Shown here: in pieces, positions 33,372 through 45,859 of the stretch | Layout of the letters: every line of letters starts with the position of its first letter | Position numbering within the stretch: position 1 is the stretch's first letter | Source of the DNA: Plecoglossus altivelis | Lineage: Eukaryota; Chordata; Actinopteri; Osmeriformes; Plecoglossidae | Direction: 5' to 3' | DNA length: 64,000 nucleotides | NCBI GenBank assembly: GCA_036571765.1 | Contig: BROE01000006.1 | Span: forward strand, 13,033,202 to 13,097,201 | The notes under the pieces: model-generated | Seen by the model: the letters and a program-made list of their open reading frames with translations, nothing else | Database searches by the model: none | Told to the model about the DNA's origin: nothing | Program-made: the position numbers and the translations under genes

Positions 33372-36195
33372 GTGACAGTACGTGACCCATTGAGAGCAAA
33401 TACATAGACCATAGCAGGATACGGAGTCACCTCATCGTACAATGACATTGAATGTGTCACTTGACATTAGAATGGTCATGATCATGTATATAAACCTAAA
33501 TGAATTGATAACACAGATGTTGTACGTTGTTAAATCATTTTTAAGAGAATCGATCGGTGAACTGAGTTGGGTAAATTATAGAGTAAATCGTTTTGAACAG
33601 CACAACCAATATACCACGCCCATTGTCACACAAACGTAAGACAATAACACGAAACCGCATTCATTTTACATACTCATTTAACTTCGTTTACATACTATAC
33701 CCATGAAAGAGGGAGGTTTGGACATATGGCAGACACTGATGATGTACCTATCTTTAAACTCCTTTATACGAAACACATACTGTTAAGTCAGTCACAATAC
33801 ATGTTAAGTTATGTTTATGTATATGTTATGTGTCATATATGTTCTATGTTTGCACTTCCCTGCCACAGTCAATTATGTGCTTGTATATCTTGCATGGCAA
33901 ATAAAACCAATTCTGATTCTGATATGGCTGCTTTAAGCAAATAAGAAATGTGTGTTCCTGTTTCTCTACAAAATGGCACCCCTTTGATTGTGTTCCTTAT
34001 CGTCTTCTTGCCTCTTGAGTATTTTGTACATGCGGTTGTCTTAATGCCGTAATATGCAAGGAGAGAAAAACACCGCACAGGCCATGAAGACGACCGGATC
34101 CACAGCTTCACATTCATCAGTCTGCACATTATTGTAAAGAAATGTTAGTAAATCTACATTCACAACAGGCCAAGAGGTTGATATGAATTCTTTAATGCAG
34201 TTTTGGATTCACAGGAAGTTGCACATAGTACTTTTTGATTAGATTTATTTTTTTTACTGGTTCTTAGTACCTTTTGATGTCATTGTTTTCTATTGCAATA
34301 TATATTTTCGTTCATTAGTATTTGTTTCATGCATGAGGTGCTTATCATAAAAAATCATGAGATTTCTGCATAAGTGGAAAAATAGAACAGGCCTATCTTC
34401 ACGCAATCTCATTGAAATATGTATCTTGCTGATGCACGTACACGTACACACTCACACACTTGAAGACACAGACAGTGAAAAACCTCAACTTGCATGCATG
34501 CCTGCACACAGATATGCTCATATACACATTTGTGTATCAGCATTTCTACTAAGCAACATAAACAAGAGGCAACCGTTCAAGTTAATGTAGTCACTGTAGT
34601 GACTACAGCAGTATGGTGACAAATAGAATTTTCCCTGGTGACTTGGTGTCAAAATTACACAAGTCACACAACCCAGTCATCCAAGATGATCAGGTTAGCT
34701 ATCGGTGAAGAACTAGCATGACACATGTAAGGTAAAGCTGGCCATAGAAGCACAAACATTATTGGTAATCATTTTTTCTCCGCAACAACCTTCTGTATCC
34801 TCAAAATGTAACATTTGGATACTGCCATTTTGTACCTAAAAATTCAATTAGAAACTGGTGATTCATTGGACGCTGGTTTGCGCTGGGTCCTATATAGATT
34901 GCTATCACACTAAACAAAACCCCCTCATTGAACAATGACAAGGTATGTGCTTTTCCGAGTCCCTGAAGTTATGCCTACTAACTCATCTGTCTCCCTCTGC
35001 ACCTGATGGTGTTGAGACAACGTTAACACCGCTGTCTGCATTGTAAGATGTTGCAGAGAAAGAATTTGCTTTCTCAACTTTCCAACCTCATTTCTTAATG
35101 AGTCATCTACCGTTCAGTGTTGTGTCAGAGCCATTTGAAGGGTAACTGAAAATGCACGCTTACCCGTAAATAGGGTGTGAAAAATGTCAGCAGAGTTGGA
35201 CAAACCCCACTTTGGTCAGGGAACCCCTAATACTCTCCCCCTCATGCATGTCTACTGCCTACAGTCCTATTCATTGATAACAACCATCCCATTGACCAAG
35301 TAACCACAGTCCTAAAATGGTTGCAACCACTATGTATAAGGGAATTATGAGGGCCTTTTCATGTTACGATGGCCTTTCAGCGTGAAATGACAGCACCAAT
35401 GTCCGGACATCCTTTACAGGAAACCCAGGTTTTGAAGTGTGACTAGACCTTTCATCACCATCATGAATGCTGCCTTCACTCTATGATGTGTGAAATGTAA
35501 TTTCTCATTTAAGGCACGGCAGCAACTAAGATTCCAATATATAAAGGTGGCTCAGACAGGCAATAGTAGGATTTAGCTCAGACTAATACATTTAATTAGA
35601 CGTCCACCCACTAAACACGCACATACTGTGAAAAAGTCACACGTAACATGTATTCAAACATCTGATAGCACTCAAACTGTCTTGTGTTGTCTGTGAATCT
35701 ACTCGACGCATCAACTGACCGAAACTCATCAGCCTCACTGAGTTTTGCCTGGCGATTGTTGGGGAGGAAAACTGACTGATATCCATAAGTAAAGATTGAA
35801 CTCAGACTGCGGTTGTGACTCTGCCTCTTCGCCACCTCTCTTGCCCGTTACAGTCACATTTGAAGAAAATATGGATGCAGTTTGTGACTAAATTGTTGTT
35901 TTGCTGAGGTATTACTACACGTCCAAAAGGTTGTAGAAAGATTCAAAACGTAACAAGAACGATCTTGTTCATTTCAGGGTACAATGATAACTTCCATATC
36001 ATGGTGTGGGATACCATGTCTAAAGGTATCTTTCCGCTGTCTTTAAAATGAACAACCTCATTATTTCTACACTATAGAAATGAATGATATCACCATGAAT
36101 GATCATGACCATTAACAATTCCATCTGCTGATAATTTCCCCAATGATTGACATCATGGTTTCACACTCCCCCTGTGCAACTTCCTTAAACAGAGC
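33372..36195. other. Intergenic, no gene recognised
   Basis: After the NEK 3'UTR (to about 33920) this stretch is AT-rich unique sequence. Open frames are short, unspliced and without family resemblance. A TATA-like string (ATATATAAAG) occurs near 35539, but no reading frame follows it. I see no RNA gene or mobile element here. Confidence 0.6.
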
Positions 36196-36196
36196 C

Positions 36197-36203
36197 TTAA
36201 AAG
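36197..36203 (+). promoter_or_regulatory. TATA-like box of the cytokine gene
   Basis: TTAAAAG 69-75 nt upstream of the first ATG, a plausible spacing for a short 5'UTR. No other core element is obvious. Confidence 0.4.
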
Positions 36204-36271
36204 CAGTATTTCTGATGACAATCACAAGCGAGTGAGAGATACAGGAGAAAGAACAGCAAAAGAAAAAAAGG

Positions 36272-37317
36272 ATGATGTTCACCGCTGTCATTGTGATCCT
36301 GTTGCCACTTTGCTACGGAGCCCCACTGGCTCCAGCACGTAAAGAGATTCTGGAGGACTTGAAAAAGCTCAAAAACGAAACTTCCTTCAAATGGGTAAGT
36401 AATCATTTCCTCCATCTGTAGAAAATTGGCAAGTTGACTCAAAGCATGTAGACGCTGCCAGTCAAACCAAGCTAAAATGATGCAAATATCACAGGAGACC
36501 TTTGTCTTGTTAACGTGGTTGCCCAGCTCCTTCAGCGTTCAGCGTGGCTCGTGATAGGCAGTGCCATTGTGGCAGGAAGGCTCAACTAGCATGGCTCAGA
36601 CCTCTGAGGGTCAACATGAATACAATGAAAAGTCTTTACAGAAAGAACACCTGTGCTTCCATAAACATGCAGTTTGTCATTTGCTAGACAGTTATGTAGT
36701 ACTTACCGTTGTAAACTCTCCCTTGCACAGCAAAATGATTCATTGCACATCATGCCACTCGATCTGAAATATGCCGTAAGTAATTTTGCATTCTATTGCC
36801 ATTCTATCCAAGGATATGGGTTTCTCAGTTTTATCAGACAGGAGCAAGGTGTATAAACTGAACTTTTCTACATGTGTGTCATTGCAGTGCGACTGTCAGA
36901 CGAAATTGAAAAGGGAGCTTTTAACGTTTGTGAACAACGTGAAAACAACGTCTAAAGAAAGTAAGACATTACTGGAAAAACTAAAGGGGAACATAAAGCT
37001 TCTCCCTGAGCCACAGGTCAGTATCACAGACTAAACAAATGTCCTGAAAAAGGTTGACTATGTCTCCTGACACAGGAAACCCTTGAGATCATGCGTGAGA
37101 AAAGAGGCAGGAGAGTACACAGTCAACCTTTTTTGTCCCAGTAGAATTCCACTTACTTATAAATGCTTTCTTTGACTTTGGGGAGCTGACTTGAATTTTA
37201 TTTTTTACATTTCAGGACAAAAACTCTTGCAAACAATCCCATCAATGCAATAGTATAATTAAATGCGCCAACAAATACGTGGATATCATCAAGGAGTTGA
37301 ATTCTAAGGGTTGCTAA
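36272..37317 (+). CDS. Secreted short-chain helical cytokine, IL-4/13 or IL-5-like
   Basis: Four phase-0 exons, 36272-36394, 36731-36775, 36888-37016 and 37216-37317, encode 132 aa. Exon 1 gives a signal peptide (MMFTAVIVILLPLCYG, cleavage probably before APLAPARK) and an amphipathic helix (KEILEDLKKLKNET). The 45-nt second exon, a 129-nt helical third exon (CDCQTKLKRELLTFVNNVK) and a 99-nt-plus-stop last exon (C-rich, ending ELNSKGC) reproduce the layout of the human 5q31 cytokines. From memory, human IL4 exons 2 and 4 are 48 and 99 nt, and IL5 exon 3 is 129 nt. Six cysteines remain in the mature chain (C57, C59, C104, C110, C116, C132), with N-glycosylation sites at NET and NDS. A TTAAAAG box lies 75 nt upstream of the ATG and an AU-rich 3'UTR follows. 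The neighbouring 5q-type genes support this family. Assignment to a named fish interleukin is uncertain. Confidence 0.75.
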
Positions 37318-37369
37318 GATTTTACTAAATGTCTTGTCAAACAACTAAAGTATTGATTGAACAATGTGA

Positions 37370-37588
37370 TTCCTATTTATTAATACAATTTCAATTAGCT
37401 CATTGCATATCCTATTTAATGCGTTTTTACTATGACGACAACAGTTTCTCAGATGAAATCTCTATCACTTTTGTTGTTCATCTATTTATTATTTATTTTC
37501 GTCATTCAATTTATTTAAATTGTGAATTAGTTCAGTTAAATGTTGACTACATGAATCTTATTTTGTATTCAACGTGTTTTCAAATAAA
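37370..37588 (+). promoter_or_regulatory. AU-rich element and polyadenylation signal in cytokine 3'UTR
   Basis: Several ATTTA pentamers, including overlapping TATTTATTATTTATTTT near 37484-37500 and AATTTATTTAAATT just after, precede AATAAA at 37583-37588. Clustered AUUUA motifs of this kind mark unstable cytokine mRNAs. Confidence 0.7.
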
Positions 37589-40500
37589 GTCAATTTGCAT
37601 GATCTCATTGTATTTGTACAAGATGAAACAAGGATAAAAGGGTTGTTATGTGTTCATTTCTCACCAAAGACAGACATTTTTCTAGATGCAAGATGGGAAT
37701 CTCAGAATGACAGCTTTAACAAGTTTGGAGACAAGAGAGCTTCACTCAGACTACATCTACCAGACAATCATTGATACACTAGAAGTACAAAGATGTTGGG
37801 ACACCTCACCATCACACCTCTGTGCCGTTCTTGTACATCTCATTCCTAAATTGCTGGCAATGACATAAGGTTGCTTCCTGGGAAGAGAAAATATCCTCAC
37901 ATTCCTTTAGCTGTTATTTCTGACCAGGCTGTTGAGGACAGTCAAAAGTACAAGAATCTGGGTGCAATAAACTCTATGTGCATGGGGCCCATTAGCAGAC
38001 ACGCTTGTCAGAAGATCCAATGTTCTAATGTCGTCTCCACTTTTACGTTATTGTGCTCCGTCGTTGAGTTAGTCTAACCGTAGCCATTTCTTTATTTGTT
38101 GTTTTGGGTAACGTTTCTTGCTAAACACGAACAGGTAACTGCAGATGCAATTGATAGAATATGCAGGAAAATAGCAGATATAGATATAATCTGCCAAGAT
38201 GAAGGATCAAATAATTTTGTCCCTGCTGCCAATGGCCTTTTGAATAACATAATCTGGAAGAAAAAAAAACATGATTGGTGCGTGTTGATTGTAGACGATG
38301 ACTGTATTTGCTGCTGGCTCTGCAAGAAATTGTCTCTCGGGGACAATAAAGATGATTACTTTGATCTTGTCTGTGTTTGGACGTGCAGGACTGACCGGAC
38401 CGAATACTACATGAAGTGAAGTGAAGGATTCGTCACGGTTCCTCGTCCAGTCTAAAAGCGAACTCCACATGGACTTATGCTCCTTGGCTCACAATCATCA
38501 CAACAACAGGCGGCGGTGCCAAGCATGTGTTCAGAGATGGAATCTGCTGTTACACTTGCTTGACCCCCGTCCTCCCTTCTGCTCCTTCTCACACCTAGAC
38601 ACATCTCACCATGCCGGGGTAGCAAATGCTGAGGTCTTTTGAACCCTGTTGTCACTTGCTAGAATCGTACCCCTCAAGTATTTATTACACATGCACTTGA
38701 AAATGATTTTGTATTGATGCTCTTTACTTGATTTATTTCACAGTTTTGGCCACAAAAGCATCAGAACCCATCGCCCTCTATCGAAAATGAAATTGAAGAT
38801 TGTATTTCACAGTTATGGTGGTAAGGATATACACTGGTATATATTTCATGTTCCTTGGTTTACCTTCCAGTACACCAGACTCTGGCGTGAAATGACAACT
38901 AAGAATAGATGGCACTTGGGGGGAAACGACAAGAGCTTAGCCATCACGCACAGATGAGATGTGCATTCCAGATTACTTTGAGAAGCCCTAATCTGTCCCC
39001 ATGTTTGGGCCCTCAGACAAGAAAAGGCACGCACACTTACACTTCCCTCTGGCAAGCAGAAGACTAACACCACGCGATAAGACAACTCATAAGTAATTTA
39101 ACAGCGAAATAATCGTGAGATGTCAGAATAACATGAAAAACATGCATGTTTATTCCCTGGACAGGCCCTACAAATCACAACCACTATGTCAAACTGAACC
39201 AACAGTACAACAGTACAGAGACAGTGATTTTTACATTTATCTCAATCAATTAAATGCAAAGTATAGTTCTTTGTAAGAGTGAACCTTAACCTTTGGGAAG
39301 GACTTTTTTTTTATTTATGAACACCCTGTGCTTGCTTGACAATCAGAGAAACGCTGCACGAGAGACGTCAGCTCCCGCCAGGAAACACAATTCCAGTTTG
39401 ACAGATACTATCCCAATTTTATGTGGTTGTAGACAATTTATCATTAGAGACAGCAACATATTTTAGATGTGCCCGCTGTAATGAAAACAGGGAAGGTGAC
39501 ATTGGTATGATGTCCTGACAAGGATGGAGAGCGAAACTGTCCGACACCGATGCCTTATATTGAGGACGTATTGTATATTATAGGACATAAAGCTGACAGT
39601 CAGCGGCGGCCCATAATCCATTCATTTGACTGATTGAAGGGCACGTGCACAAATCTTCAGGTCATCCCTCAGAGATTGGGGGATGGGTTTATTGTCACTA
39701 GCCTCTCTCGTTTGCCGAGGCTGTTCTTTCTCTCCGTTAGGTGGCCCCAGCCACCCGCTGACCGTTGCAAACAAATATCGGAGATTTAACGAGAGACCCC
39801 AGTGCCTGATTTTCTCACTTTCCATTGTGATTAAATACAGGTAGGATTATTTATTCATGTATTCATTGCTAGCCTGCCCCTTCATGCATTCCCAGGGAGC
39901 ATTCCCATTCCGGGGAGCGCAATACTAATTGATCGAGCAACAGGGATTGGGGTATGCTGTGATAAGATAAGTGGTAGGATGCTTTCGTAAACGAAGTCCG
40001 TTAGATTTAGCTAATATTGTTATATTTAGCGTCTAGTCTGGATGAGTTGTGCTGCATTGTGCGCGCAAATTAACCGGTACTAGTTTTGCAGTAGTACCGG
40101 TGAGTGCGCAGCAGGGACGACCGCGACACCCGTCACATGGTATCACCCTCACTTCGCTTTCTTTTGAATGGGTCAACGTCAGGAGTCGGGTGTGAAACGG
40201 GGTCGCCGGTGGTGTAGTCTAGGCTACGGTAGACGTCGCTTGGTGTTTGAGGGGACAGACGCACTTGGCGAGTATAACGCGTTAGGTAAGCGTTACGCAA
40301 AACGTCTGATCGGGCACATCAAAATAAAGCACCATACAGTAATGCTAGAATATTATGATAATTTCGCAGTGTAGCCTACTGATTCAACTAGGGCTTACTT
40401 TCGCAGTCGTGGTGCTAAAGCGTAAATTCCATCTCTCAGCCTGTGCCACGAACTAACAACGGATATTAATTTTTCCAATGCATTTTTGAAGACGGACTTC

Positions 40501-41299
40501 AGACGCCATGTCCTGATTGACAGTATTATGTGAGTAAACTATAAATCACATCTTTTCCTAACGTATGAAAGTCCACAATACTTAATGTGTGCAGATGTTT
40601 TTCTGTGTCTCTTCCACGATGATTCCTTTTAGGATGAACTATAAGCTACAATTTTTGCAAAACTCTTCAAAGAATCCCTGCATGTGCACAAGTGCGGAAA
40701 GGTTGTCTTAGAGAAAATCCTCGATAGGTCCTTGTTGAAAGAGACAAAGCACACCAGAAACGGCACTAATTGTTTGATCTGAATAAAACGAGGCACAAAT
40801 AGAAATCCACCACACATGTGTAAACAATGAAAGATGTCTACATGGTGTACTGAGAAAGAATCCTTGTCTTCCCCAGTACCAGTGGTGTAAGGAGATGAGC
40901 TTGGAGGGACTGGACAGCTAGTTATGGGATAACTCGTACCCTGGGATATGTTGCTTCCTCCACTTAGGGTGGAATAAGACATTTTACATCCACTCTTTCC
41001 CTTCAGGGAACATGCACTACCATCAGCTAACCCTGCCCTACAAAACACAGGATGTCAAAACTGGAAAATGGAATCAAAGAAAATGTCTCTCCCAGAGAGA
41101 GGTTGCCTTGAACACCTTGCGTTTCCTGATTCGTCCGGAGCTGCATACACGCACAAGTCAGGAGAATGGTCTTCCAGCCTGATGAGGATGCTGTTATTTG
41201 GTGCTTTGGTTCTGATGCTGCCTCCCTCCAAGCAATGAGGTGATTGAGCACGTCCACTATCCACTTAAAACCCCACCCCCGCCCCCTCTCCCCCAAGCC
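37589..41299. other. Intergenic and probable drd1 5' region, no gene recognised
   Basis: Mostly unique AT-rich sequence. A CpG-richer patch at about 40060-40330 (CGACCGCGACACCCGTCAC, GGTAGACGTCGC) may be the drd1 promoter with a non-coding first exon, since D1 receptor genes typically have one intron in the 5'UTR. I could not place its splice sites. A 107-codon open frame at 38096-38419 is discussed under findings. Confidence 0.5.
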
Positions 41300-42430
41300 A
41301 TGGATCTGATGAACTTCACCATGGTCATCGACAGTGGATTATTGGACGACGCCTCCTCCAGCCGTGTCCTCACGGGCTGTTTCCTCTCTCTGCTCATCCT
41401 CACCACACTGCTGGGCAACACCTTGGTTTGCGTCGCCGTCACCAAGTTCCGCCACCTGCGCTCCAAGGTCACCAACTTCTTTGTGATCTCGTTGGCTGTG
41501 TCAGACCTGCTGGTGGCCATCTTGGTAATGCCGTGGAAGGCGGTGACTGAGATCATAGGCTTCTGGCCATTCGGCTCTTTCTGCGACACCTGGGTGGCAT
41601 TTGACATCATGTGCTCCACGGCCTCGATCTTGAATCTGTGCGTCATCAGTGTGGACCGCTACTGGGCCATCTCCAGCCCTTTCCGCTACGAGAGAAAGAT
41701 GACACCTGGAGTGGCATTTGTGATGATCAGCGTAGCCTGGACGCTGTCCATCCTCATCTCCTTCATCCCCGTCCAGCTCAACTGGCATAAGGCCCAGACC
41801 AAAGCCTCCATCCCGGACCCTGCTGGCTCTGCGGGCCCCCTGGGGCCCAACAGCACAGCTGGGGCCCTGGGGCCGGAGAACTGCGACTCCAGCCTCAACC
41901 GGACCTATGCCATCTCCACCTCCCTCATCAGCTTCTACATCCCTGTGGGCATTATGGTGGCCACCTACACCCAGATCTACCGCATCGCCCACAGGCAGAT
42001 TCGTCGAATCTCTGCCCTGGAGCGCGCGGCAGAGAGCGCCAAGAACCGCCATAACAGCATGGGCGGAGACTCCAGCATCGCTGAGTCGGAGAGCTCTTTC
42101 AAGATGACATTTAAGCGTGAGACCAAGGTCCTGAAGACGCTGTCAGTCATCATGGGCGTGTTCGTGTGCTGCTGGCTGCCCTTCTTCATCCTCAACTGCA
42201 TGGTGCCCTTCTGTGAGCCGTCGCCCTCTGGTGGCGGGGAGTCCTTCCCTTGCATCAGCCCCACAACCTTCAATGTGTTTGTGTGGTGTGGCTGGGCCAA
42301 CTCCTCCCTCAACCCCATCATTTACGCCTTCAACGCTGACTTCAGAAAGGCCTTCTCCATCCTCCTGGGCTGCCACAGGCTGTGTCCAGGAGTGCACGGC
42401 CTTGAGACGGCTAGTCTGAACAAGAACTGA
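41300..42430 (+). CDS. drd1: D1-type dopamine receptor
   Basis: A Gs-coupled catecholamine GPCR of the plasma membrane, intronless as usual for DRD1; 376 aa from MDLMNFTMVID. An upstream in-frame ATG at 41240 adds a Pro-rich, non-conserved leader and is unlikely. Seven membrane segments are clear, and TM1-TM4 are almost identical to human DRD1 (SLLILTTLLGNTLVC, TNFFVISLAVSDLLVA, AFDIMCSTASILN with the amine-binding Asp, then DRYWAISSPFRYERKM). The third loop keeps RRISALERAAESAKN and FKMTFKRETKVLKTLS. TM6-7 keep CCWLPFFILNC and WANSSLNPIIYAFN, and the palmitoylation site is LLGCHRLCPG. The second extracellular loop is long and Gly/Pro-rich. The C-tail stops at LETASLNKN, about 70 residues shorter than human DRD1 (446 aa). 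AATAAA at 43994-43999 implies a 1.6-kb 3'UTR. DRD1 and MSX2 are neighbours on human 5q35, as here. Confidence 0.95.
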   Translation: MDLMNFTMVIDSGLLDDASSSRVLTGCFLSLLILTTLLGNTLVCVAVTKFRHLRSKVTNFFVISLAVSDLLVAILVMPWKAVTEIIGFWPFGSFCDTWVAFDIMCSTASILNLCVISVDRYWAISSPFRYERKMTPGVAFVMISVAWTLSILISFIPVQLNWHKAQTKASIPDPAGSAGPLGPNSTAGALGPENCDSSLNRTYAISTSLISFYIPVGIMVATYTQIYRIAHRQIRRISALERAAESAKNRHNSMGGDSSIAESESSFKMTFKRETKVLKTLSVIMGVFVCCWLPFFILNCMVPFCEPSPSGGGESFPCISPTTFNVFVWCGWANSSLNPIIYAFNADFRKAFSILLGCHRLCPGVHGLETASLNKN

Positions 42431-42852
42431 CTCAGCGTTCCCAGACGGGATTCAGTCTCAGCACACAAGGTTGTATTATCCACCCCCCCACCACACCCGT
42501 CCCCTCCCCCCACCCCCAGGGGGCCCCTGGTGGAACTTGATCATGCTGTATTTTGTCAATGTGGTCAGTGGGGTTTGGGGGAAGGGTACTTCCAAAAACA
42601 GCGGCGTCTCCCATGCCTGCGCTGTGCCCTTGCCACTACCAATGATGTTGTAGGAGAGAGGCGAGATGAGCTGTTCTCAGCTGGGATGAGACTCTGTGTA
42701 GGGAAGAGCGAGGATGTGCGATTTGAGATTAAGGCTGCTGTGAGTAGAATTGCAGGGAGCAGAGCTGATATGCCTCTGGGAAATGATAATCCAGAGCTTG
42801 GGCAACGTACTCCTAGACTGTAGGACGCTGCTCCATTCAACTCAGAAGCCTA

Positions 42853-42898
42853 ACACACACACTCGCAGTCATACACACACACACACACACACACTCTC
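42853..42898. repeat. (CA)n microsatellite in drd1 3'UTR
   Basis: CA repeats with CGCAGT and TACA interruptions inside the putative drd1 3'UTR. Confidence 0.85.
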
Positions 42899-44537
42899 AC
42901 AACAACAGGCTGTTGTAGTGTTACAACAAACCCTATATCTCAAACATCATTACAGGGTCAAGTGAAACCAAATCACATTTATATGCTGTACAGTTGAACA
43001 TGTAGATGAATCCACAAGTGACCTAAAACCTGCTTAATCAAAGCTAGAATGATTGCTGACTGTCAAATGGAGATTTCATTTCAGATCTGGCATTGCTTTG
43101 TGGGTCCACAGAATGTTGAAATAGAGGACACTTCACTCTTGCAGAGGATGTTGAAAATAGATACTGTATTTTTTCTCTCAAACTGCAATCAGATTTGTTT
43201 TGCTATCTTCTCGTCCATAGCTGCATGGGAAACATGTTGCTGCAACCATTATAACAGCAGTACCTCATGAATTGCTTAATGGAATTTGATTCATTTAATT
43301 TAGATGGCTTGCCCGATATTATTTTTTTGTGTGTGGGGTGGGGGTGGGGGGGGGGAATGACCGTCTGCTTGTAAAGTGTTGTCCTTTTGCTGGTCTAACA
43401 CAAGACCAGGTGGTCTGCCAGCAGCTTACACTATAAAGAAACTCAGATGAGCCGCGTGAAGCTGCTTTAGAAAAGCACAGATGTACACAATAGAATTCCC
43501 ATCCTTTTGAGTTTATGATTGTGGAAAAGAAATGGCAGAGATCTAGGAAAGACAGACCAATGTGTTAGAATTATGATTATGTTTGGCACTTTTTTTTTAA
43601 CTCTCGTCTGGCAAAAGCCCCCCCCAAAAAAAATCTGTATTAATTTAGAACAGAAAAAAACGACTCCTGGTAATATTTAGACTTTGATTGTCCACCCTCA
43701 GTGATGACTACAATGTGCGTAGTATTCCCCTACCTCAACATTTAACGACTGCGTCTTGATTCATAAACAGCTTTAAGGTCAAATGTCCCGGTGGAACTTG
43801 CTTAAGGGAATGTCATGTGGTATGTAGCCTACCATCAAACGTAATGTGCAATATCCATTCTCACTTTTTATACAAAGACAAGGTGATCTTAAGACCTTGA
43901 ACACGCAGTAGCTGTACAGTTAAAGTGGAAATGGTGGAAATACGGTGTAGTCAAGTGTTTGCCTCACTGTCAAAATGTATGTGTACATGCCTGAATAAAA
44001 GCATTTTTTTGGTTGATTTTCATGCCGTTGTCTTTTCGGGTCTGTTTGTCATTAGCCATTCAGTGTGCAGACTTCCTTTCCAATGAACTCAGACAGTTCA
44101 ATCTCACCGAAGCCCATTTAATACCACAGGACATATTAAACTCCCCCCTTTAAGGGGGGGGGGGTGGTTGGGGGGGGGGGTCTGTGTGCCTGTGTGCTAT
44201 TAGGACAGTGTTTTTGTGCGTGCGTGCCTCAAAGTTTCATCAGTTTCGGAGCTCAGTTTACTGTGAGGCTACGCTGTTGTCAACACAGCTAATAAGCTGG
44301 ACCCGAAGACAGGCCGACACAGATGGAAGCGTTTGTCTATCCCCGCTACCGTCTGGAAGTCCAGACGGTTAAGACGAGACGTGAGTTCAGGCGTGCCATA
44401 CCGAAGGATCTTCCCCAAAGCTCTGAGATTTCCGTGGATGGTCCATGTGTTCATTAGCTGTTTGTATCAAACATGTTGTTCTAGACACAGAGGAGGAGAG
44501 AAAGTCCAGACCCCAGGTCAGTCCCTGTGTCTCCTTT

Positions 44538-44696
44538 AAGAGGAGAGAGAGAGAGAGAGAGACAGACAAAGAGAGAGTGAGAAAGAGAGAGAGAGAAAGA
44601 GAGAGAGAGAAAGAGAGAGAACGAGAGAGAGAAAGAGAGAGAGAGAGAGAACGAGAGAGAGAAAGAGAGAGAAAGAAAGAGAGAGAGAGAGAGATA
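44538..44696. repeat. (GA)n homopurine tract
   Basis: About 160 bp of GAGA/GAAA purines with very few pyrimidine interruptions. Confidence 0.95.
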
Positions 44697-45158
44697 GCCC
44701 AATCAGGTAATAACAATCTTGCTCACACAGATGATGGCTGACAACTCTCTGGGTTTGGAAGACAGATGTTAGAATCATTTCTATCATTATGAAAGTGTAA
44801 TACAGAGATGTACGCTCTCTCTCTCTCACACACACACACTACACACACTCACACACACAGACACAGACGCAGCCACAGCGCTGCAGTCTGTGTGTGTTCC
44901 TGCTGCTCAGGACTGTCCTTGCCTCAGCCAAAGCTCCTCAAGCGTGCCACAGGAAGAGAACGACAATTAATTTGACTGACATCATTGAGAGAGATGGCTG
45001 AGGTCCAGGGGTAGCAGCTAGCGTTGCTCCTCCATCACCTGGTCTAACGCTGAAGCACCAAACTCCCAATGTCACCCTGCCTCCTCACTGCAACTCAATC
45101 AGTTCCATCCCAAATCCTGCAACCTTCCTCCACCCCTCTACGCTTCTCATCCCACCTT

Positions 45159-45159
45159 T

Positions 45160-45193
<34 letters not shown>

Positions 45194-45217
45194 AGTCTGT
45201 CTGTCTGTCAGTCTGTC
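45159..45217. repeat. (TCTG)n tetranucleotide microsatellite
   Basis: About 14 TCTG units with two TCAG variants. Confidence 0.95.
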
Positions 45218-45320
45218 CGTGATTCTTTCTCTCACCTTACCCCATCTCACCTTCTCTCTCTCTCTCCCCATCTTTCCTTCAGCCTAGCCCTCTGTCTCTC
45301 CCTATCTTTCCCTCAACCTA

Positions 45321-45322
<2 letters not shown>

Positions 45323-45380
<58 letters not shown>
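45323..45380. repeat. (CT)n microsatellite
   Basis: An almost pure CT run of about 55 bp with one TTT interruption. It lies among repeated CCCTATCTTTCCCTCAGCCT-like phrases (about 45270-45420) that form a weak larger repeat of roughly 70-90 bp. Confidence 0.9.
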
Positions 45381-45382
<2 letters not shown>

Positions 45383-45859
45383 ATCTTTCCCTCAGCCTTG
45401 CTCTCTCTATCTGTCTCCCTCTCTAAGCCCCGATGGGACTCTCTCCAAGCAGGGTTGTCTTTTCAGATCAGTGCATCGGAAAAGGGAAGTTAGATGTGAC
45501 AACTCAGATGATGTTAATGACTGGCCTAAGGGAACTGATTTTTTTTCTGTATGTGTGTGTGTTTGACTGTTCGGATGTGCGTCTGTGTGTGTACATTGTA
45601 GAACGAGAGAGAGCTAGCAAGAGTAAGATGATGGTACTGGGAAGAGAGAAATGGCCTTACATAAGCAGTCAGTGACTTGTATTCGCGTATTCGTGGACAA
45701 CTTTTATTTCAGAGGAGGGCACTGGACTGTACCTAACAGCCAGCTGAATGGAAACCACAGGTATAGAAGGCACGCTGCAGCGACAGTAGCCACGGTCTGG
45801 TATCTGGGAGTCTAAAGCTGAAATATGCACCAATCGAAAGTCTACGTGACAAACAGACA

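Noticed and set aside
35535..35575. TATA-like ATATATAAAG as a promoter of an extra gene
   Set aside because: No open frame or splice-consistent exon follows on the plus strand.
41501..42052. 183-codon minus-strand frame opposite drd1
   Set aside because: It is an antisense shadow of the conserved GPCR coding exon.
44387..44835. Ser/Leu- and Arg/Glu-rich frames of about 100 codons
   Set aside because: Pure translations of the (GA)n tract.
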